DNA of 64,000 nucleotides from Catenuloplanes atrovinosus (GCF_031458235.1 NZ_JAVDYB010000001.1:8395001-8459000), one strand, 5' to 3'; shown: positions 42,108 to 52,020, numbered from the stretch's first letter. Numbers and translations are program-made. The notes: generated by a model from the letters alone, not told the origin.

Positions 42108-42308
42108 TCATCGGGGGAGTGCGGAGTGTCGCCAGGTGGCGGTGTAGCCGGGACGGGACGACCGGGACCACGGCGCCGCGGCGGGCGGGGCGGCCGGGCG
42201 GGACACCCGTGTCAGCGCACGCAAGGCGCCGATCAGCGCGGCCAGTTCCTCGGGCGTGGGCGTACCGTTGACGATCTTGAGATCTGGGGCACGGTCGCCG
42301 GAGTGCAT
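42108..42308 (-). CDS. accE: Acyl-CoA carboxylase epsilon subunit
   Basis: A 66-residue AccE. The diagnostic stretch is LKIVNGTPTPEELAALIGAL (about 10-29), followed by a short Pro/Ala linker and the typical C-terminal TATWRHSALPR. Epsilon subunits are small actinobacterial proteins that hold alpha-beta carboxylase complexes together. It is 5 kb from accD rather than adjacent. Its own -10 (TAGTCT, minus strand) is six bases before ATG 42308, so it is a separate leaderless transcript, divergent from the kinase gene. Confidence 0.8.
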   Translation of the reverse strand: MHSGDRAPDLKIVNGTPTPEELAALIGALRALTRVSRPAAPPAAAPWSRSSRPGYTATWRHSALPR

Positions 42309-42314
42309 TAGGCC

Positions 42315-42320
42315 AGACTA
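42315..42320 (-). promoter_or_regulatory. -10 element (TAGTCT), leaderless accE mRNA
   Basis: Minus-strand TAGTCT, six bases before ATG 42308. Confidence 0.5.
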
Positions 42321-42398
42321 AGGCCAGAACGCTTGATAACAAACTGATGTGCGTCTCACTCGACGCGGGTCAATTGGTGTGATGAGGGCGGGTGCGGG

Positions 42399-42404
42399 TA
42401 CGTT
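42399..42404 (+). promoter_or_regulatory. -10 element (TACGTT), leaderless kinase mRNA
   Basis: TACGTT, seven bases before ATG 42412; TTGGTG at 42374-42379 could be the -35 at 19 bases. Confidence 0.5.
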
Positions 42405-42411
42405 CCTCTGG

Positions 42412-45400
42412 ATGTCTGCCCCCGAATTGATCGCCCACCGATACCGGCTGCTCCGGCCGCTCGGTCAGGGCGGCATGGGCCGGGTCTGGCTGGCGCGCGA
42501 CGAGGTGCTGCACCGCGACGTCGCGATCAAGGAACTCGTTCCGCCGCCCGGGCTGACCGTGGACGAGCGGCGCGAGATGCGGGAACGGTCGCTGCGCGAG
42601 GCGCGCGCCATCGCCCGCCTGAACAACATCAACGTGGTACGCGTCTTCGACGTGCTCCGCACGGACGGCGACCCGTGGATCGTCATGGAGTACGTGGCCT
42701 CGCGCTCGCTCCAGGACATCCTGACCGACGTGGGCCCGGTGCCGCCGGCGCGCGGCATCGAGATAGGGCTCGGGATGCTCAACGCGCTCCGGGCCGCGCA
42801 CCGCGCCGGGGTCGTGCACCGCGACGTGAAGCCGGGCAACGTGCTGATCGGCGAGGACGGCCGGGTCGTGCTGACCGACTTCGGCCTCGCCACCGTCCCC
42901 GGCGACCCGAACGTGACGCGCACCGGCCTGGTGCTGGGCTCCCCGGCGTACATCGCGCCGGAGCGCGCCCGGGACGGCACGGCCGGTCCGCAGGCGGACA
43001 TGTGGTCGCTCGGCGCCACGCTCTACGCCGCGGTGGAGGGCCAGTCGCCGTACGCGCGCCCGTCCGCCATCGGCACGCTCGCCGCGCTCGCCACCGAGCC
43101 GCCGCCCACCGCGCGCAACGCGGGGCCGCTGCGGCCGGTGCTGGCCGGGCTGCTGCGCAAGGACCCGACGGAGCGGCTCTCGGCCGAGGAGGCCGAGCGC
43201 ATGCTGATGCGCGCGGCCGGGCGGAAGTCGCGCGCGCCGCTCAACCTGTGGCAGACGCCGCGCCGCGGGCCGGGCGGCGCCCGGGTCGGCGGCGACACGC
43301 AGTCCTCCCCGGCGGTGCCCGCGCCGCGCCCGCCGCTGACCGGTCAGCGGTCCTCGATCGCGCCGGTGACCGGCTCGCATCCGCCGATCTTCTCCAAGGG
43401 CCGCGCCGCCGCCGCGGAGAACCGGCCGCCGCTGGACGCCACGCGCGTCGACGGCGCACCGGCCGCGGACGCCACCACGCGCATCCCGGACCCGGGCCGC
43501 GACGCGACCACCCGGATCGACCCGCGCATGCTCGCGGGCACGCCGCCGCAGGACACCACCACCCGGATCACCGGCGGCCACCTGCTCGGCGGTCGTGACG
43601 CGACCACCCGGATCGACCCGGTCAAGCGGTCCGGAGCTGCGGAAACGTCCGTTCCGGTGCCCCCGGGCGCCGGCGCGCCGGGCCGCGGTTCACAATCGAA
43701 TACATCCGGCGGTACGCCAGCGGCGTCCGTGTCGGACGAGACCACCGTCGTGCCGCCCGCTGCCCTGGGCGCCGACGCTTCGAGGCCGGGCTCCACCAAG
43801 CCGGGCTCCGCCGAGCCGGACGCGGCTGACCCGGGTGCAGCCGGAGTCGCCGCGTCCGGCTCGGCCACCGCCCCGGCTACCCGGAACAACCCCAGGATCG
43901 ATCCACTGGGTACGGGTGCCAGCGGCGCGTTCCCGGTGATCAGCGGCTTCGGCGGCCGGACGACCGGCACGACGCTCCCGGCCGACCGCCTCACCGGCAC
44001 CCCGTCCGGCACCTGGGCGACGACGACCCCGGCCGGCCCGGCGGCGCCGGGTGGGACGACCGGGACCGGGACGGGCGCCTCGACGGGCTCGACCAGCTCG
44101 ACGGGTACGCCGGCGGCCGTATCCGCGGCCACGGCCGGCGCGAGCACGGGCGCGACCGCGGCCGCAGGCGGGGACTCCACCGCCGAGGGCGCCGACGGCG
44201 ACGCCAACGGCCCCGAGAGCGGGACCGAGGCCGAGAACGGCGCCGAGAGCGGGGCCAAGGCCAAGAGCGGGACCAAGGCCGAGAGCGGGACCAAGGCCGA
44301 GAGCGGGACCAAGGCCCGGAGCGGGACCAAGGCCGGGAACGGCGCCGGAGCCGACAGCAGCGCCAAGGCCGGAAGCGGCGCCGACGCTGGAGGCGGCACC
44401 AAGAGCACGGCCGCGAGTGGCGTCGACGCCGAGAGCGGCGCCGGAGCCGGGAACGCCGGAGCCGAGAGCGGCACGGAGACCGGCAGCGCTATTGAGGGCG
44501 CGAGCGGCACGAACGACGGGGACGCCGACGGCGCGACGACCGCCGCCGTGGGCAGCGGCACGACCGCCCCCGTGAGCAGCGGCACCACCGCCGTGAGCGG
44601 CACGGAGACCGGCGACGGCACGGCGAAGGCCACCACCGCGACCCCCGAGACCACCGGCGCCCCCACGGCCACCGCCCCCGCCGCGCGGGACAGCGCCGCA
44701 CCCGGCGAGACGTCCGACGCCCCCGGCGCGGACGACGCCCCGGCGCCGGACGACGCCCCCGAGACGACCGGCGACACCGCGCCGGCCGGCACCGTGCCCG
44801 AGGCCGACGGCGCGCTCGTCACCAGCGTCATCGCCGCCCCCGCCGGTCCGGAATCCGACACCGACGGCACCACCGTCATCCGCGGCGGTGCCGGGGACGT
44901 CACCAGCGTCATCGCGGCCGGCGCTCCCGGTCGTACCCCCGAGGCCGTGGGGGGTTCCGGCGACAGCGACTGGGCGCGGGACGCCTGGGCGCGCACGAAC
45001 CCGGACGCCACCGCCGTGGTCCCGCCGTCCTCGGCGGTGAACCGGGCGGCCAAGACCGGCCGCCCGAACCGCGCCGACGCGAAGAAGGCGCTGGGCGCGC
45101 CGCTGGCCCGGTTCGCCCGGTCGGCGCCGCGTGACGGCTTCGAGGACCGCACGCAGGTGGTGGCCCCGGCGCGCAGCGGCGGGTACGACGACTACGACCG
45201 GCCGCCGCGGCCGAACCGGGTGTCCCGGCTGGCCGCCGACCCGCGGGCCTGGATCGTGGTGGCGCTGGTCGTCGCGGTCGTGGTCGCGCTGATCCTGGTG
45301 GTGCCGAACCTGATGGCGGACGACCGGCGGGACGCGTCGCCGACGCCGTCCGCGACCGGTTCCCCGGCGGCGAGCAGGTCGCCGTCGCCGCGCCCGACCC

Positions 45401-45876
45401 GTTCCGCCGGGCCCGGGGTGGCGCCGCTGAACATGCCGGACGGCTGGCACACCTACGAGAGCGCGGCCGGCTGGTCGGTACCGGTGCCGGACGACTGGTC
45501 GGTGTCCGGCGACGGCAGCCACGTGGAGTTCCGGGAGACGAACGGCGGTGGCCGGCTGATGCTGATCACCATGATCGACGGCCCGATGCAGGACGCCAAG
45601 GCGGACGCCACCCAGCAGGAGCAGAACCGGCGCGGCGAGTACCAGGAGTACTCGCTGGTCGGTGTGCGGGACGTGGACTACTTCGACAGCGCGGCGGAGT
45701 GGGAGTTCGCGTACGGCCCGGCCGGCAACTACCGCAACCACGTGCTGATCCGCACGTTCGTCACGACGCCGGACCGCGGCTACCAGATCTACTGGGGTAC
45801 GCCGGACAACGTCTGGGACGACAACCGCCAGCACCTCGATCTCATCATGGCGCTGTTCAAGCCGGACAAAGACTGA
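42412..45876 (+). CDS. Large transmembrane serine/threonine protein kinase
   Basis: An 1154-residue receptor kinase. Kinase domain about 8-265: glycine loop LGQGGMGRVWLA, VAIKELV, HRDVKPGNVL, TDFGLATV, GSPAYIAPE. Then comes a cytoplasmic linker of nearly 680 residues, Ala/Gly/Thr/Ser-rich, with repeated Thr motifs (ATTRI three times, TTTRI, ETTVV, GTTVI, ATAVV, RTQVV) and a block of Lys-Ser-Gly-Thr-Lys-Ala-Glu units (44240-44420). One membrane helix lies near 945-968. The outer domain of about 165 residues (DGWHTYESAAGWSVPVPDDWSV) resembles that of the kinase at 11412-13397. ATG 42412 follows the -10 at 42399. The Thr motifs look like autophosphorylation or FHA-docking sites. Confidence 0.87.
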   Translation: MSAPELIAHRYRLLRPLGQGGMGRVWLARDEVLHRDVAIKELVPPPGLTVDERREMRERSLREARAIARLNNINVVRVFDVLRTDGDPWIVMEYVASRSLQDILTDVGPVPPARGIEIGLGMLNALRAAHRAGVVHRDVKPGNVLIGEDGRVVLTDFGLATVPGDPNVTRTGLVLGSPAYIAPERARDGTAGPQADMWSLGATLYAAVEGQSPYARPSAIGTLAALATEPPPTARNAGPLRPVLAGLLRKDPTERLSAEEAERMLMRAAGRKSRAPLNLWQTPRRGPGGARVGGDTQSSPAVPAPRPPLTGQRSSIAPVTGSHPPIFSKGRAAAAENRPPLDATRVDGAPAADATTRIPDPGRDATTRIDPRMLAGTPPQDTTTRITGGHLLGGRDATTRIDPVKRSGAAETSVPVPPGAGAPGRGSQSNTSGGTPAASVSDETTVVPPAALGADASRPGSTKPGSAEPDAADPGAAGVAASGSATAPATRNNPRIDPLGTGASGAFPVISGFGGRTTGTTLPADRLTGTPSGTWATTTPAGPAAPGGTTGTGTGASTGSTSSTGTPAAVSAATAGASTGATAAAGGDSTAEGADGDANGPESGTEAENGAESGAKAKSGTKAESGTKAESGTKARSGTKAGNGAGADSSAKAGSGADAGGGTKSTAASGVDAESGAGAGNAGAESGTETGSAIEGASGTNDGDADGATTAAVGSGTTAPVSSGTTAVSGTETGDGTAKATTATPETTGAPTATAPAARDSAAPGETSDAPGADDAPAPDDAPETTGDTAPAGTVPEADGALVTSVIAAPAGPESDTDGTTVIRGGAGDVTSVIAAGAPGRTPEAVGGSGDSDWARDAWARTNPDATAVVPPSSAVNRAAKTGRPNRADAKKALGAPLARFARSAPRDGFEDRTQVVAPARSGGYDDYDRPPRPNRVSRLAADPRAWIVVALVVAVVVALILVVPNLMADDRRDASPTPSATGSPAASRSPSPRPTRSAGPGVAPLNMPDGWHTYESAAGWSVPVPDDWSVSGDGSHVEFRETNGGGRLMLITMIDGPMQDAKADATQQEQNRRGEYQEYSLVGVRDVDYFDSAAEWEFAYGPAGNYRNHVLIRTFVTTPDRGYQIYWGTPDNVWDDNRQHLDLIMALFKPDKD

Positions 45877-45949
45877 TCCTTCCGCTCCGTGCATGCGTAG
45901 ATCCGCCAACTGGCGGGTATCCACCTCGCAACGGAGAGAGGAGGACGAC

Positions 45950-46195
45950 GTGAGCTACTACAAGCGGCACTGCACCAGGACCGCGGTCGCGATGTGGACG
46001 ATCGCCGCCACGGTGCTGACCGTGGCCAGTGTGGGTACTGCCCTGCTGATCGCGCTCTCGGCGGTCGTCATTATTTCCGTGGCCGCGGTCGGGTCATGGT
46101 TTCTGCTGCACCGGGCGGTGCCGCAGCGGGTGCGGGACTCCGCGCCCGTGGGAACGCCGATGCGGGTTCCCGTCGGCGCACGCCGTCAGGCCTGA
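45950..46195 (+). CDS. Small two-helix membrane protein
   Basis: An 81-residue protein starting VSYYKRHCTRTAVAM, with two adjacent hydrophobic segments (AMWTIAATVLTVASVGTALLI and IALSAVVIISVAAVGSWFLL) and a basic tail. GAGAGGAGG at 45935-45943 precedes GTG 45950. It follows the kinase gene by 73 bases; a small stem (CCGCC/GGCGG, around 45903-45916) lies between. Function unknown. Confidence 0.68.
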   Translation: MSYYKRHCTRTAVAMWTIAATVLTVASVGTALLIALSAVVIISVAAVGSWFLLHRAVPQRVRDSAPVGTPMRVPVGARRQA

Positions 46196-46203
46196 AACAT
46201 CGA

Positions 46204-46243
46204 AACGGCGACAGCCGGACGCCGAGGTCCCGCTGTCGCCGTT
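46204..46243. terminator. Bidirectional terminator
   Basis: AACGGCGACAGC pairs perfectly with GCTGTCGCCGTT over a 16-base loop, between two convergent small genes. Confidence 0.82.
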
Positions 46244-46255
46244 CGCTGTGCGGCG

Positions 46256-46642
46256 TCAGAGCAGATCGATGTCGACGCCCAGGTCGACCTCGATGTCGAT
46301 CTCGACGTCCAGGTCGAGGTCCAGGTCGGAGTCGTTGCTCTCGCCGTCGTCGTCCCAGTCCTCGTTGGAGTCGGTCTCGTCGAGCGCGTCCGCGACCGCG
46401 TCGACGGTGTCCTCGTCGCAGTCGTAGCCGTGCGCCTCCAGCCACTTGGCGACCAGCCACTCCAGCTTCTTCTCGTCCGAGTCGTCGTCGGACTGCGAGT
46501 AGCCCCCGCCGTTGCCGTTGCCGTGGCCGTGGCCGTGGCCGCCGCCCGCGAACGCGGCGGACGCGGTGCCGAAGGTGAGGCCGGTGAAGAGCACGGAGCC
46601 GGCGGCGAGGACGGTCAGGCGGCGAAGCGTGGTGTTACGCAT
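46256..46642 (-). CDS. Small secreted acidic repeat protein
   Basis: A 128-residue exported protein. The signal peptide is about residues 1-30 (RNTTLRRLTVLAAGSVLFTG, then TASA-A). A His/Gly/Asn run (GHGHGHGNGNGGG) follows, then a short helical region (EKKLEWLVAKWLEAHGYDCDED). The last 40 residues are extremely acidic, ending in alternating Asp-hydrophobic pairs (SDLDLDLDVEIDIEVDLGVD). The alternation could form an acidic beta strand and the His/Asp content suggests metal or calcium binding. I do not recognise the family. Confidence 0.78.
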   Translation of the reverse strand: MRNTTLRRLTVLAAGSVLFTGLTFGTASAAFAGGGHGHGHGNGNGGGYSQSDDDSDEKKLEWLVAKWLEAHGYDCDEDTVDAVADALDETDSNEDWDDDGESNDSDLDLDLDVEIDIEVDLGVDIDLL

Positions 46643-46807
46643 GATTGTGGTTCCCCCGTGGGTGTCTGTGTGAGTGTGAGCGCCCGCGGCGCCCGCCCTG
46701 GCCGACTATGCCCCGCGGATCGCGTACGGGTGAGGAGAATGAAGAAGATTCGGCCGGTACGCGAGGCTTCCGCACCTTCTTCCCAGGAGGCCCTGGGCGC
46801 GCTGAGC

Positions 46808-46813
46808 TAGGCT
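46808..46813 (+). promoter_or_regulatory. -10 element (TAGGCT), leaderless M50 protease mRNA
   Basis: TAGGCT, eight bases before GTG 46822. Confidence 0.5.
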
Positions 46814-46821
46814 GCCGAGCT

Positions 46822-47559
46822 GTGTCGATCGACAGCCTGACCGATCTGCGGGATCAGCTCTTCGGAGCGCAGCCGGACCCGCCGTTCCTGCTCGTCCTCA
46901 TCACGGCGCTGCTCGCGCTCGCCGTGATCTTCGTGCGCGTGACCTGGCGGGTGGGCCGCAACGCGATCACGATCGCGCACGAGGGCGGGCACGCGCTCGC
47001 CGCCGTGCTCACCGGCCGCCGGCTGACCGGCATCAAACTGCACTCGGACACGTCCGGGCTGACGCTCTCGGCCGGCCGCCCGACCGGCCCCGGCATGACG
47101 TTCACGCTGCTGGCCGGCTATGTGGCGCCGTCGTTGATCGGCCTGCTCGGCGCGTGGCTGCTGGCCGGCAACCGGATCACGCTGCTGCTGTGGATCACGG
47201 TGGCCGCGCTGCTGGCGATGCTCATCATGATCCGGAACGTGTACGGGATCGTGTCGATCCTGGTCACCGGCGCGGTGGTGTTCGGCGTCTCCTGGTACGC
47301 GGAGCCGGAGGTCCAGGCCGCGTTCGCGTACACCGGCGTGTGGTTCCTGCTGATCGGCGGCGTGCGCCCGGTCTTCGAGCTCCAGTCGATGCGCAGCTGG
47401 GGGCGCATGCCGCAGTCGGACGCGGACCAGCTCGCCGGCATCACCCGCGTCCCGGCGATCTTCTGGGTGGGCGTGTTCCTGGTGGTGAACCTGGCCGCGC
47501 TGGCCGCCGGCCTGCTCCTGCTGGCCGGTGGTTACCTGCCGGAGATCACGCTGAACTAG
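46822..47559 (+). CDS. M50-family membrane metallopeptidase
   Basis: A 245-residue integral membrane protein with about six helices. The zinc motif is HEGGHALAA (HExxH, about 53-57) inside a helix, followed by LTGRRLTGIKLH and a small beta insert LTLSAGRPTGPG, as in M50B-like proteases. A second ligand is not obvious. These proteins are thought to cut within or at the face of the membrane; several actinobacterial ones are uncharacterised. GTG 46822 follows the -10 at 46808 and drops a non-conserved upstream extension. Confidence 0.82.
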   Translation: MSIDSLTDLRDQLFGAQPDPPFLLVLITALLALAVIFVRVTWRVGRNAITIAHEGGHALAAVLTGRRLTGIKLHSDTSGLTLSAGRPTGPGMTFTLLAGYVAPSLIGLLGAWLLAGNRITLLLWITVAALLAMLIMIRNVYGIVSILVTGAVVFGVSWYAEPEVQAAFAYTGVWFLLIGGVRPVFELQSMRSWGRMPQSDADQLAGITRVPAIFWVGVFLVVNLAALAAGLLLLAGGYLPEITLN

Positions 47560-47560
47560 T

Positions 47561-47588
47561 TTCGGGTCCGGCGCGGGCCGGACCCGAA
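47561..47588. terminator. Bidirectional terminator between M50 and accD genes
   Basis: An 11-bp perfect stem (TTCGGGTCCGG and complement) closing a short GC loop; the two stops lie just outside it. Confidence 0.87.
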
Positions 47589-47595
47589 GGATCTT

Positions 47596-49161
47596 CTAGA
47601 GCGGGATGTTGCCGTGCTTCTTCGGCGGCAGCGTCTCCCGCTTGGTGCGGAGCGCGCGCAGCCCGCGGATCAGGTGGGCGCGCGTCTCCGACGGCCGGAT
47701 CACCGCGTCCACGTAACCGCGCTCCGCCGCCACGTACGGGTTCGCCAGCGTGTCCTCGTAGTCGGCGACCAGCTCCGCGCGCAGCGCCGCCGGGTCGGCC
47801 GCGGCCGCCAGCTCCGAGCGGTAGAGGATGTTCACCGCGCCCTGCGCGCCCATCACCGCGATCTGCGCGGTCGGCCAGGCCAGGTTCAGGTCCGCGCCCA
47901 GATGCTTGGAGCCCATCACGTCGTAGGCGCCGCCGTACGCCTTGCGGGTGATCACGGTCAGCTTGGGCACGGTCGCCTCCGCGTACGCGTACAGCAGCTT
48001 CGCGCCACGCCGGATGATGCCGTCCCACTCCTGGCCGGTGCCGGGCAGGAAGCCGGGCACGTCCACCAGCGTCAGCACCGGGATGTTGAACGCGTCGCAG
48101 GTGCGCACGAACCGGGCCGCCTTCTCCGACGCCGCGATGTCCAGGCAGCCGGCCAGGTGGGTGGGCTGGTTCGCCACCACGCCGACCGGGCGGCCCTCGA
48201 CCCGGCCGAAGCCGACCACGATGTTCCGCGCGTAGAGCGGCTGCACCTCGAGGAAGTCGTCGACCAAGCGCTCGATGACCCCGTGCATGTCGTACGGCTG
48301 GTTCGCCGAGTCCGGGATCAGCGCGTCGAGCTCGTCGTCCGGGGTCAGGTCGGCCTCGGCGTCGAAGACCGGCGGGTCGTCGAGGTTGTTCGACGGCAGG
48401 TAGGACAGCAGCGCCTTCACGTACTCGATCGCGTCCTCCTCGCCGGAGGCGAGATAGTGCGCGTTGCCGCTGGTCGTGTTGTGGGTGCGGGCCCCGCCGA
48501 GCTCCTCCATGCCGACGTCCTCGCCGGTCACCGTCTTGATCACGTCCGGCCCGGTGATGAACATGTGCGACGTCCGATCCACCATCACGGTGAAGTCGGT
48601 GACCGCGGGGGAGTAGACCGCGCCGCCCGCGCACGGGCCCATCACCAGCGAGATCTGCGGGATCACGCCGGACGCGCGGACGTTGCGGAAGAAGATCTCG
48701 CCGTACCGGCCGAGGCTGACCACGCCCTCCTGAATCCGCGCGCCGCCGGAGTCGTTGATGCCGATCACCGGGCAGCCGGTCTTCATGGCCAGGTCCATCA
48801 CCTTGACGATCTTCTCGCCGAAGACCTCGCCGAGCGAGCCGCCGAAGACCGTGAAGTCCTGCGCGAACACGCACACCTGCCGGCCGTCGATGGTGCCGTA
48901 GCCGGTCACCACGCCGTCCCCGTACGGCCGGTTGCGCTCCTGCCCGAAGTTCGTCGACCGGTGCCGGGCCAGCGCGTCCAGCTCGACGAACGAGCCCTCG
49001 TCGAGCAGCAGCGCGATCCGTTCCCGGGCGGTCCTCTTGCCGCGCGCGTGCTGCTTCTCGACCGCGCGCGCCGAGCCCGCGTGCACGGCCTCGTCGACGC
49101 GGCGGTCCAGGTCGGCGAGCCGGCCCGCGGTGGTGTGCGGATTGACGTCGGTGTCGGTCAC
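47596..49161 (-). CDS. accD: Acyl-CoA carboxylase carboxyltransferase (beta) subunit
   Basis: A 521-residue carboxyltransferase (AccD/PccB). Crotonase-fold halves: acyl-CoA site [13 protein letters not shown] with oxyanion [21 protein letters not shown], and carboxybiotin site [25 protein letters not shown] (first 20 residues diagnostic), [12 protein letters not shown]. It transfers CO2 from AccA-biotin to acetyl- or propionyl-CoA. The acyl-specificity residue (Asp/Ile/Cys in characterised AccD5/PccB) needs an alignment. GTG 49161 is seven bases after TACGAT on the minus strand. It matches accD5 (Rv3280) by context, upstream of birA. Confidence 0.9.
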   Translation of the reverse strand: MTDTDVNPHTTAGRLADLDRRVDEAVHAGSARAVEKQHARGKRTARERIALLLDEGSFVELDALARHRSTNFGQERNRPYGDGVVTGYGTIDGRQVCVFAQDFTVFGGSLGEVFGEKIVKVMDLAMKTGCPVIGINDSGGARIQEGVVSLGRYGEIFFRNVRASGVIPQISLVMGPCAGGAVYSPAVTDFTVMVDRTSHMFITGPDVIKTVTGEDVGMEELGGARTHNTTSGNAHYLASGEEDAIEYVKALLSYLPSNNLDDPPVFDAEADLTPDDELDALIPDSANQPYDMHGVIERLVDDFLEVQPLYARNIVVGFGRVEGRPVGVVANQPTHLAGCLDIAASEKAARFVRTCDAFNIPVLTLVDVPGFLPGTGQEWDGIIRRGAKLLYAYAEATVPKLTVITRKAYGGAYDVMGSKHLGADLNLAWPTAQIAVMGAQGAVNILYRSELAAAADPAALRAELVADYEDTLANPYVAAERGYVDAVIRPSETRAHLIRGLRALRTKRETLPPKKHGNIPL

Positions 49162-49168
49162 ATCCCGG

Positions 49169-49174
49169 ATCGTA
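49169..49174 (-). promoter_or_regulatory. -10 element (TACGAT), leaderless accD mRNA
   Basis: Minus-strand TACGAT, seven bases before GTG 49161. Confidence 0.55.
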
Positions 49175-49290
49175 TGACTATCGGGGCGGCCGTGCGTGGC
49201 GGGATTCGCGCGGTGCCGCTCAATCGTTCGGGGGCGTACCGCCGACATCGTGCGTTTCGTTACACGTGGCGTGACGACAGGGACCCCGCG

Positions 49291-51963
49291 GTGACGCACT
49301 ACGGCGTCGCCCTCATCGCCGGCGGCCTCGCCGCTCTCATCGCGCTCAGCCTGGCCATCCGCGCGGCGTCCCGCGCCGCCGCCCGTCGCCGCGACCCGCT
49401 CGACGGCGACGACGACCGCATCGGGCAGGCCCGCCGCGCCGCGCACATCCCCGCCCGCGAGCTGCCGCACCTGGCCGCCGCCGAGGCCGCCCGCCGCGCG
49501 AACACCCCGGCCCGCCGGTCCCGCGGCCGCGTCGTCCACCCCCGCGCCGAACAGCGGCGCCGGATCACCGCACCGACCATCCTCATCCCGGTGGTCTCCG
49601 AACTCACCCAGCTCCTCCCGGCCATCGGCCGCCGTCCCCAGGGCCGGCACACGGCCTCCCGGCCGCGCACCACCAACCCCAGAAACCAGCAGCGGTACGA
49701 CGAGAAGCCGCTGCCCGCGACCCCGGAGCCCGCGCTGACTCACTCGGACCTCGAGCCCTCGACCGGATCCGCCGACGGCCGCTGGGGCGCGCGCGAGGCA
49801 CGCCCGTACCCGGACGCGGACACCTACGGCCCCGCGTCGTACGCGGCGGCCGGATACGGCACGGACGCCGCCGGGATGCCGGGGCTGCGGCCGGGTGCGC
49901 CCGGCCGGCCCGCGGCCTCCGGTCCGGTGGCCGAGGCACGGCCGGCGGAGGGCGCGGGTACGCGATCGCCGCGCCCCCGTCCGGCGCCGCGGCCCGCGCC
50001 GGACGCGGCCACGCTGTCGTACTGGCCGGACGCCGGCGGGACGGCCGAGGCCGAGCCGGAGGCGGCGGACGGGCCGGGACATCCCGGTGTCACGCGGCCG
50101 GGCTGGCCGGCCGGCACGCCGGCGCCCGCCTACGACTCCGACGGGTACTACGGCGACTCCGACCGGTACGGGCGGCCCTCCGGCGGCCATGGCGCCTACC
50201 GGGGCATGCCGGCCGTGGAGCGGCGTGGCGACGAGCCCGGCCCGGACGGTGAGCGCCGCCGGCCGGCGCCGAGCGGCTCGCCCGACGCGGGCGGGTGGCA
50301 CGACGGTACGTACGGTGCCGGGTTCGCCGACGCCACGACGGCCCAGACGCCGGTGTTCACGCCGGACCGGGACGGGCGCCGCGGCGCTGGTCCCGCCGGC
50401 GACGCGGTCGCGGCGTGGGAGGCGAGCACCAGCCGTACGTCCCGGCGGTCCCGGTCCGCGGTGATGGATCCGCTGGCCGCCGACGGGAACCGGCACGGCG
50501 AGCAGACCGCCGCCGGCGACCCGGCGGGTGCCTGGGACGCCCCCACCGTGCGGCCGGTGCGGGACCCGGCGCCCCGCGACCTCACGCCGGGCCGGAGCCG
50601 CGCCGCCGGACGGGATCGCCTCCCGGCCGCCGAGCAGGCGGCAAGCCCGGTCTCCGGAACGGGATACGCGGGCGGGCAGGCCTACCACCGCGAGCCGTCC
50701 GGCCAGGCCGGCGGCTTCCTCCCGGCCGGCGGCACCGCACCGCACCGCGACCGCGCCCCGGGCGCGGCCGGCGGGGACGTCTCCACGAGTTGGGCCGGCA
50801 CCGACGGCCGGGCCGAGTCGACCGGCTGGGCCGGGTCCTCCGGCTGGGCGGGTGCCGACGCGTCCGCGGGCTGGGCGGGCGCCGACGTGCGGGGCGGGTC
50901 CTCGGGCTGGGCCGGTGCCGACGTGCGGAACGGGTCCTCGGGCTGGGCCGGTACCGATGTGCGGACCGGGTCCACGGGCGCGCCGGGTACCGAGGGCCGG
51001 AACGGGTCCCGGGGCTGGGCCGTCACCGACGGGCGCAACGGGTCCGCCGGCTGGACCGGGGCCGAGGACCGGAACGGGTCTTCCGGCTGGACGGAGACCG
51101 CTGCCTGGAACGCGCCGGACGGCGGCCGGTCGGCGGCCCGCACCGAGCGGGACGGCTGGAACGACGCGCCGGCCCGCGCCGGCGCCGCGGGCCGGAACCT
51201 CAACGGCCGCGGTCAGGTCCCCGGTCAGGCCGGCTCTCCGGACGGCGAGGGGTACGGCGGCCGCGAATCAGACGCGCACCGCAACGGCGGCACGGACGCG
51301 CGGTCGCTCACCGGCCGCTCGGCGCGGCGTGGCTTCCCCGCGTCGCATGGCACCGGCCCCACGCGCTCTCCCGGCATCGATCCCGCCGGGTCGCCCGGTT
51401 ACGGCCCGGCGGCGTCGCCCGGCGCCGGTCCGGCGCCGTCGTCCGGTACAGGCCCGACGCGGTCTCCCTGCATCGATCCCGCCGGGTCGCCCGGCTTCGG
51501 CCCGGCGGCGTCGCCCGGCTTCGGCCCGGCGGCGTCGCCCGGCGCCGGTCCCGCGCGGTCGCCCGGCATCCGCCCCGCGGCATCGCGTGACGCCGGTCCC
51601 GCGCCGGCGCCGGGCGCCGGTGATGCGCGGCCGGCCGGCACCTCCGGGCCGCGCCCCGCGGCCCGCCGTGCCGCGGCGTCCGGGCCGCAGGCCGGGGACG
51701 CCGTCGCCAGCACGCCCAGCCGGGCCGGGCGGAAGGGCTTCGCCAACCTCGGCGACCTCGCCGAGCTCGCGAGGATCGCCGCGAACGCGGAGCGCTCCGG
51801 GGCCCGTGACGGTCGCCCGCTCGACGTGCACACGCGGCAGACGGTCTCGCTGAGCCTGCCGCGCCCGGCCGCGGCCGCCGTGGCCGCGCACCTGGCGGAT
51901 CCGGCGCCGAGCGCACCGACGCCCCGGTCGACCATCTACTCCAGCCGCCACGCGGCCGGCTGA
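49291..51963 (+). CDS. Large low-complexity protein with N-terminal membrane anchor
   Basis: An 890-residue protein with no recognised domain. Residues 1-28 hold one hydrophobic helix ([20 protein letters not shown]) followed by a basic RRRD stretch. The bulk is disordered and rich in Gly, Pro, Ala, Arg and Asp, with two repeat blocks: S-G-W-A-G-A-D-V-R-x-G-S units (about 50800-51090) and S-P-G-x-G-P-A units (about 51350-51600). A conserved-looking end, [19 protein letters not shown] and [16 protein letters not shown], closes it. GC3 bias favours this frame throughout. GTG 49291 has AGGGA upstream. It may be a cytoplasmic-facing scaffold. It is divergent from accD. Confidence 0.66.
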   Translation: MTHYGVALIAGGLAALIALSLAIRAASRAAARRRDPLDGDDDRIGQARRAAHIPARELPHLAAAEAARRANTPARRSRGRVVHPRAEQRRRITAPTILIPVVSELTQLLPAIGRRPQGRHTASRPRTTNPRNQQRYDEKPLPATPEPALTHSDLEPSTGSADGRWGAREARPYPDADTYGPASYAAAGYGTDAAGMPGLRPGAPGRPAASGPVAEARPAEGAGTRSPRPRPAPRPAPDAATLSYWPDAGGTAEAEPEAADGPGHPGVTRPGWPAGTPAPAYDSDGYYGDSDRYGRPSGGHGAYRGMPAVERRGDEPGPDGERRRPAPSGSPDAGGWHDGTYGAGFADATTAQTPVFTPDRDGRRGAGPAGDAVAAWEASTSRTSRRSRSAVMDPLAADGNRHGEQTAAGDPAGAWDAPTVRPVRDPAPRDLTPGRSRAAGRDRLPAAEQAASPVSGTGYAGGQAYHREPSGQAGGFLPAGGTAPHRDRAPGAAGGDVSTSWAGTDGRAESTGWAGSSGWAGADASAGWAGADVRGGSSGWAGADVRNGSSGWAGTDVRTGSTGAPGTEGRNGSRGWAVTDGRNGSAGWTGAEDRNGSSGWTETAAWNAPDGGRSAARTERDGWNDAPARAGAAGRNLNGRGQVPGQAGSPDGEGYGGRESDAHRNGGTDARSLTGRSARRGFPASHGTGPTRSPGIDPAGSPGYGPAASPGAGPAPSSGTGPTRSPCIDPAGSPGFGPAASPGFGPAASPGAGPARSPGIRPAASRDAGPAPAPGAGDARPAGTSGPRPAARRAAASGPQAGDAVASTPSRAGRKGFANLGDLAELARIAANAERSGARDGRPLDVHTRQTVSLSLPRPAAAAVAAHLADPAPSAPTPRSTIYSSRHAAG

Positions 51964-51988
51964 CGCCGACTCACCGTTGAGCCCGGTA

Positions 51989-52005
51989 AGCAGTGCAAAG
52001 GCGGC
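51989..52005 (+). repeat. Copy of the GGTAAGCAG-x-GCAAAGG motif
   Basis: CGGTAAGCAGTGCAAAGG lies just before birA and differs by one base from the right arm of the inverted repeat at 37601-37684. GTTG and CCC upstream are also shared. Confidence 0.7.
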
Positions 52006-52008
52006 GCG

Positions 52009-52014
52009 TAGGCT
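52009..52014 (+). promoter_or_regulatory. -10 element (TAGGCT), leaderless birA mRNA
   Basis: TAGGCT, six bases before ATG 52021, directly after the shared motif. Confidence 0.55.
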
Positions 52015-52020
52015 GGGCGG

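Noticed and set aside
47614-49290. N-terminal extension of the 890-residue protein
   Set aside because: It lies antisense to accD and has unrelated composition; the sequence becomes protein-like only from GTG 49291.
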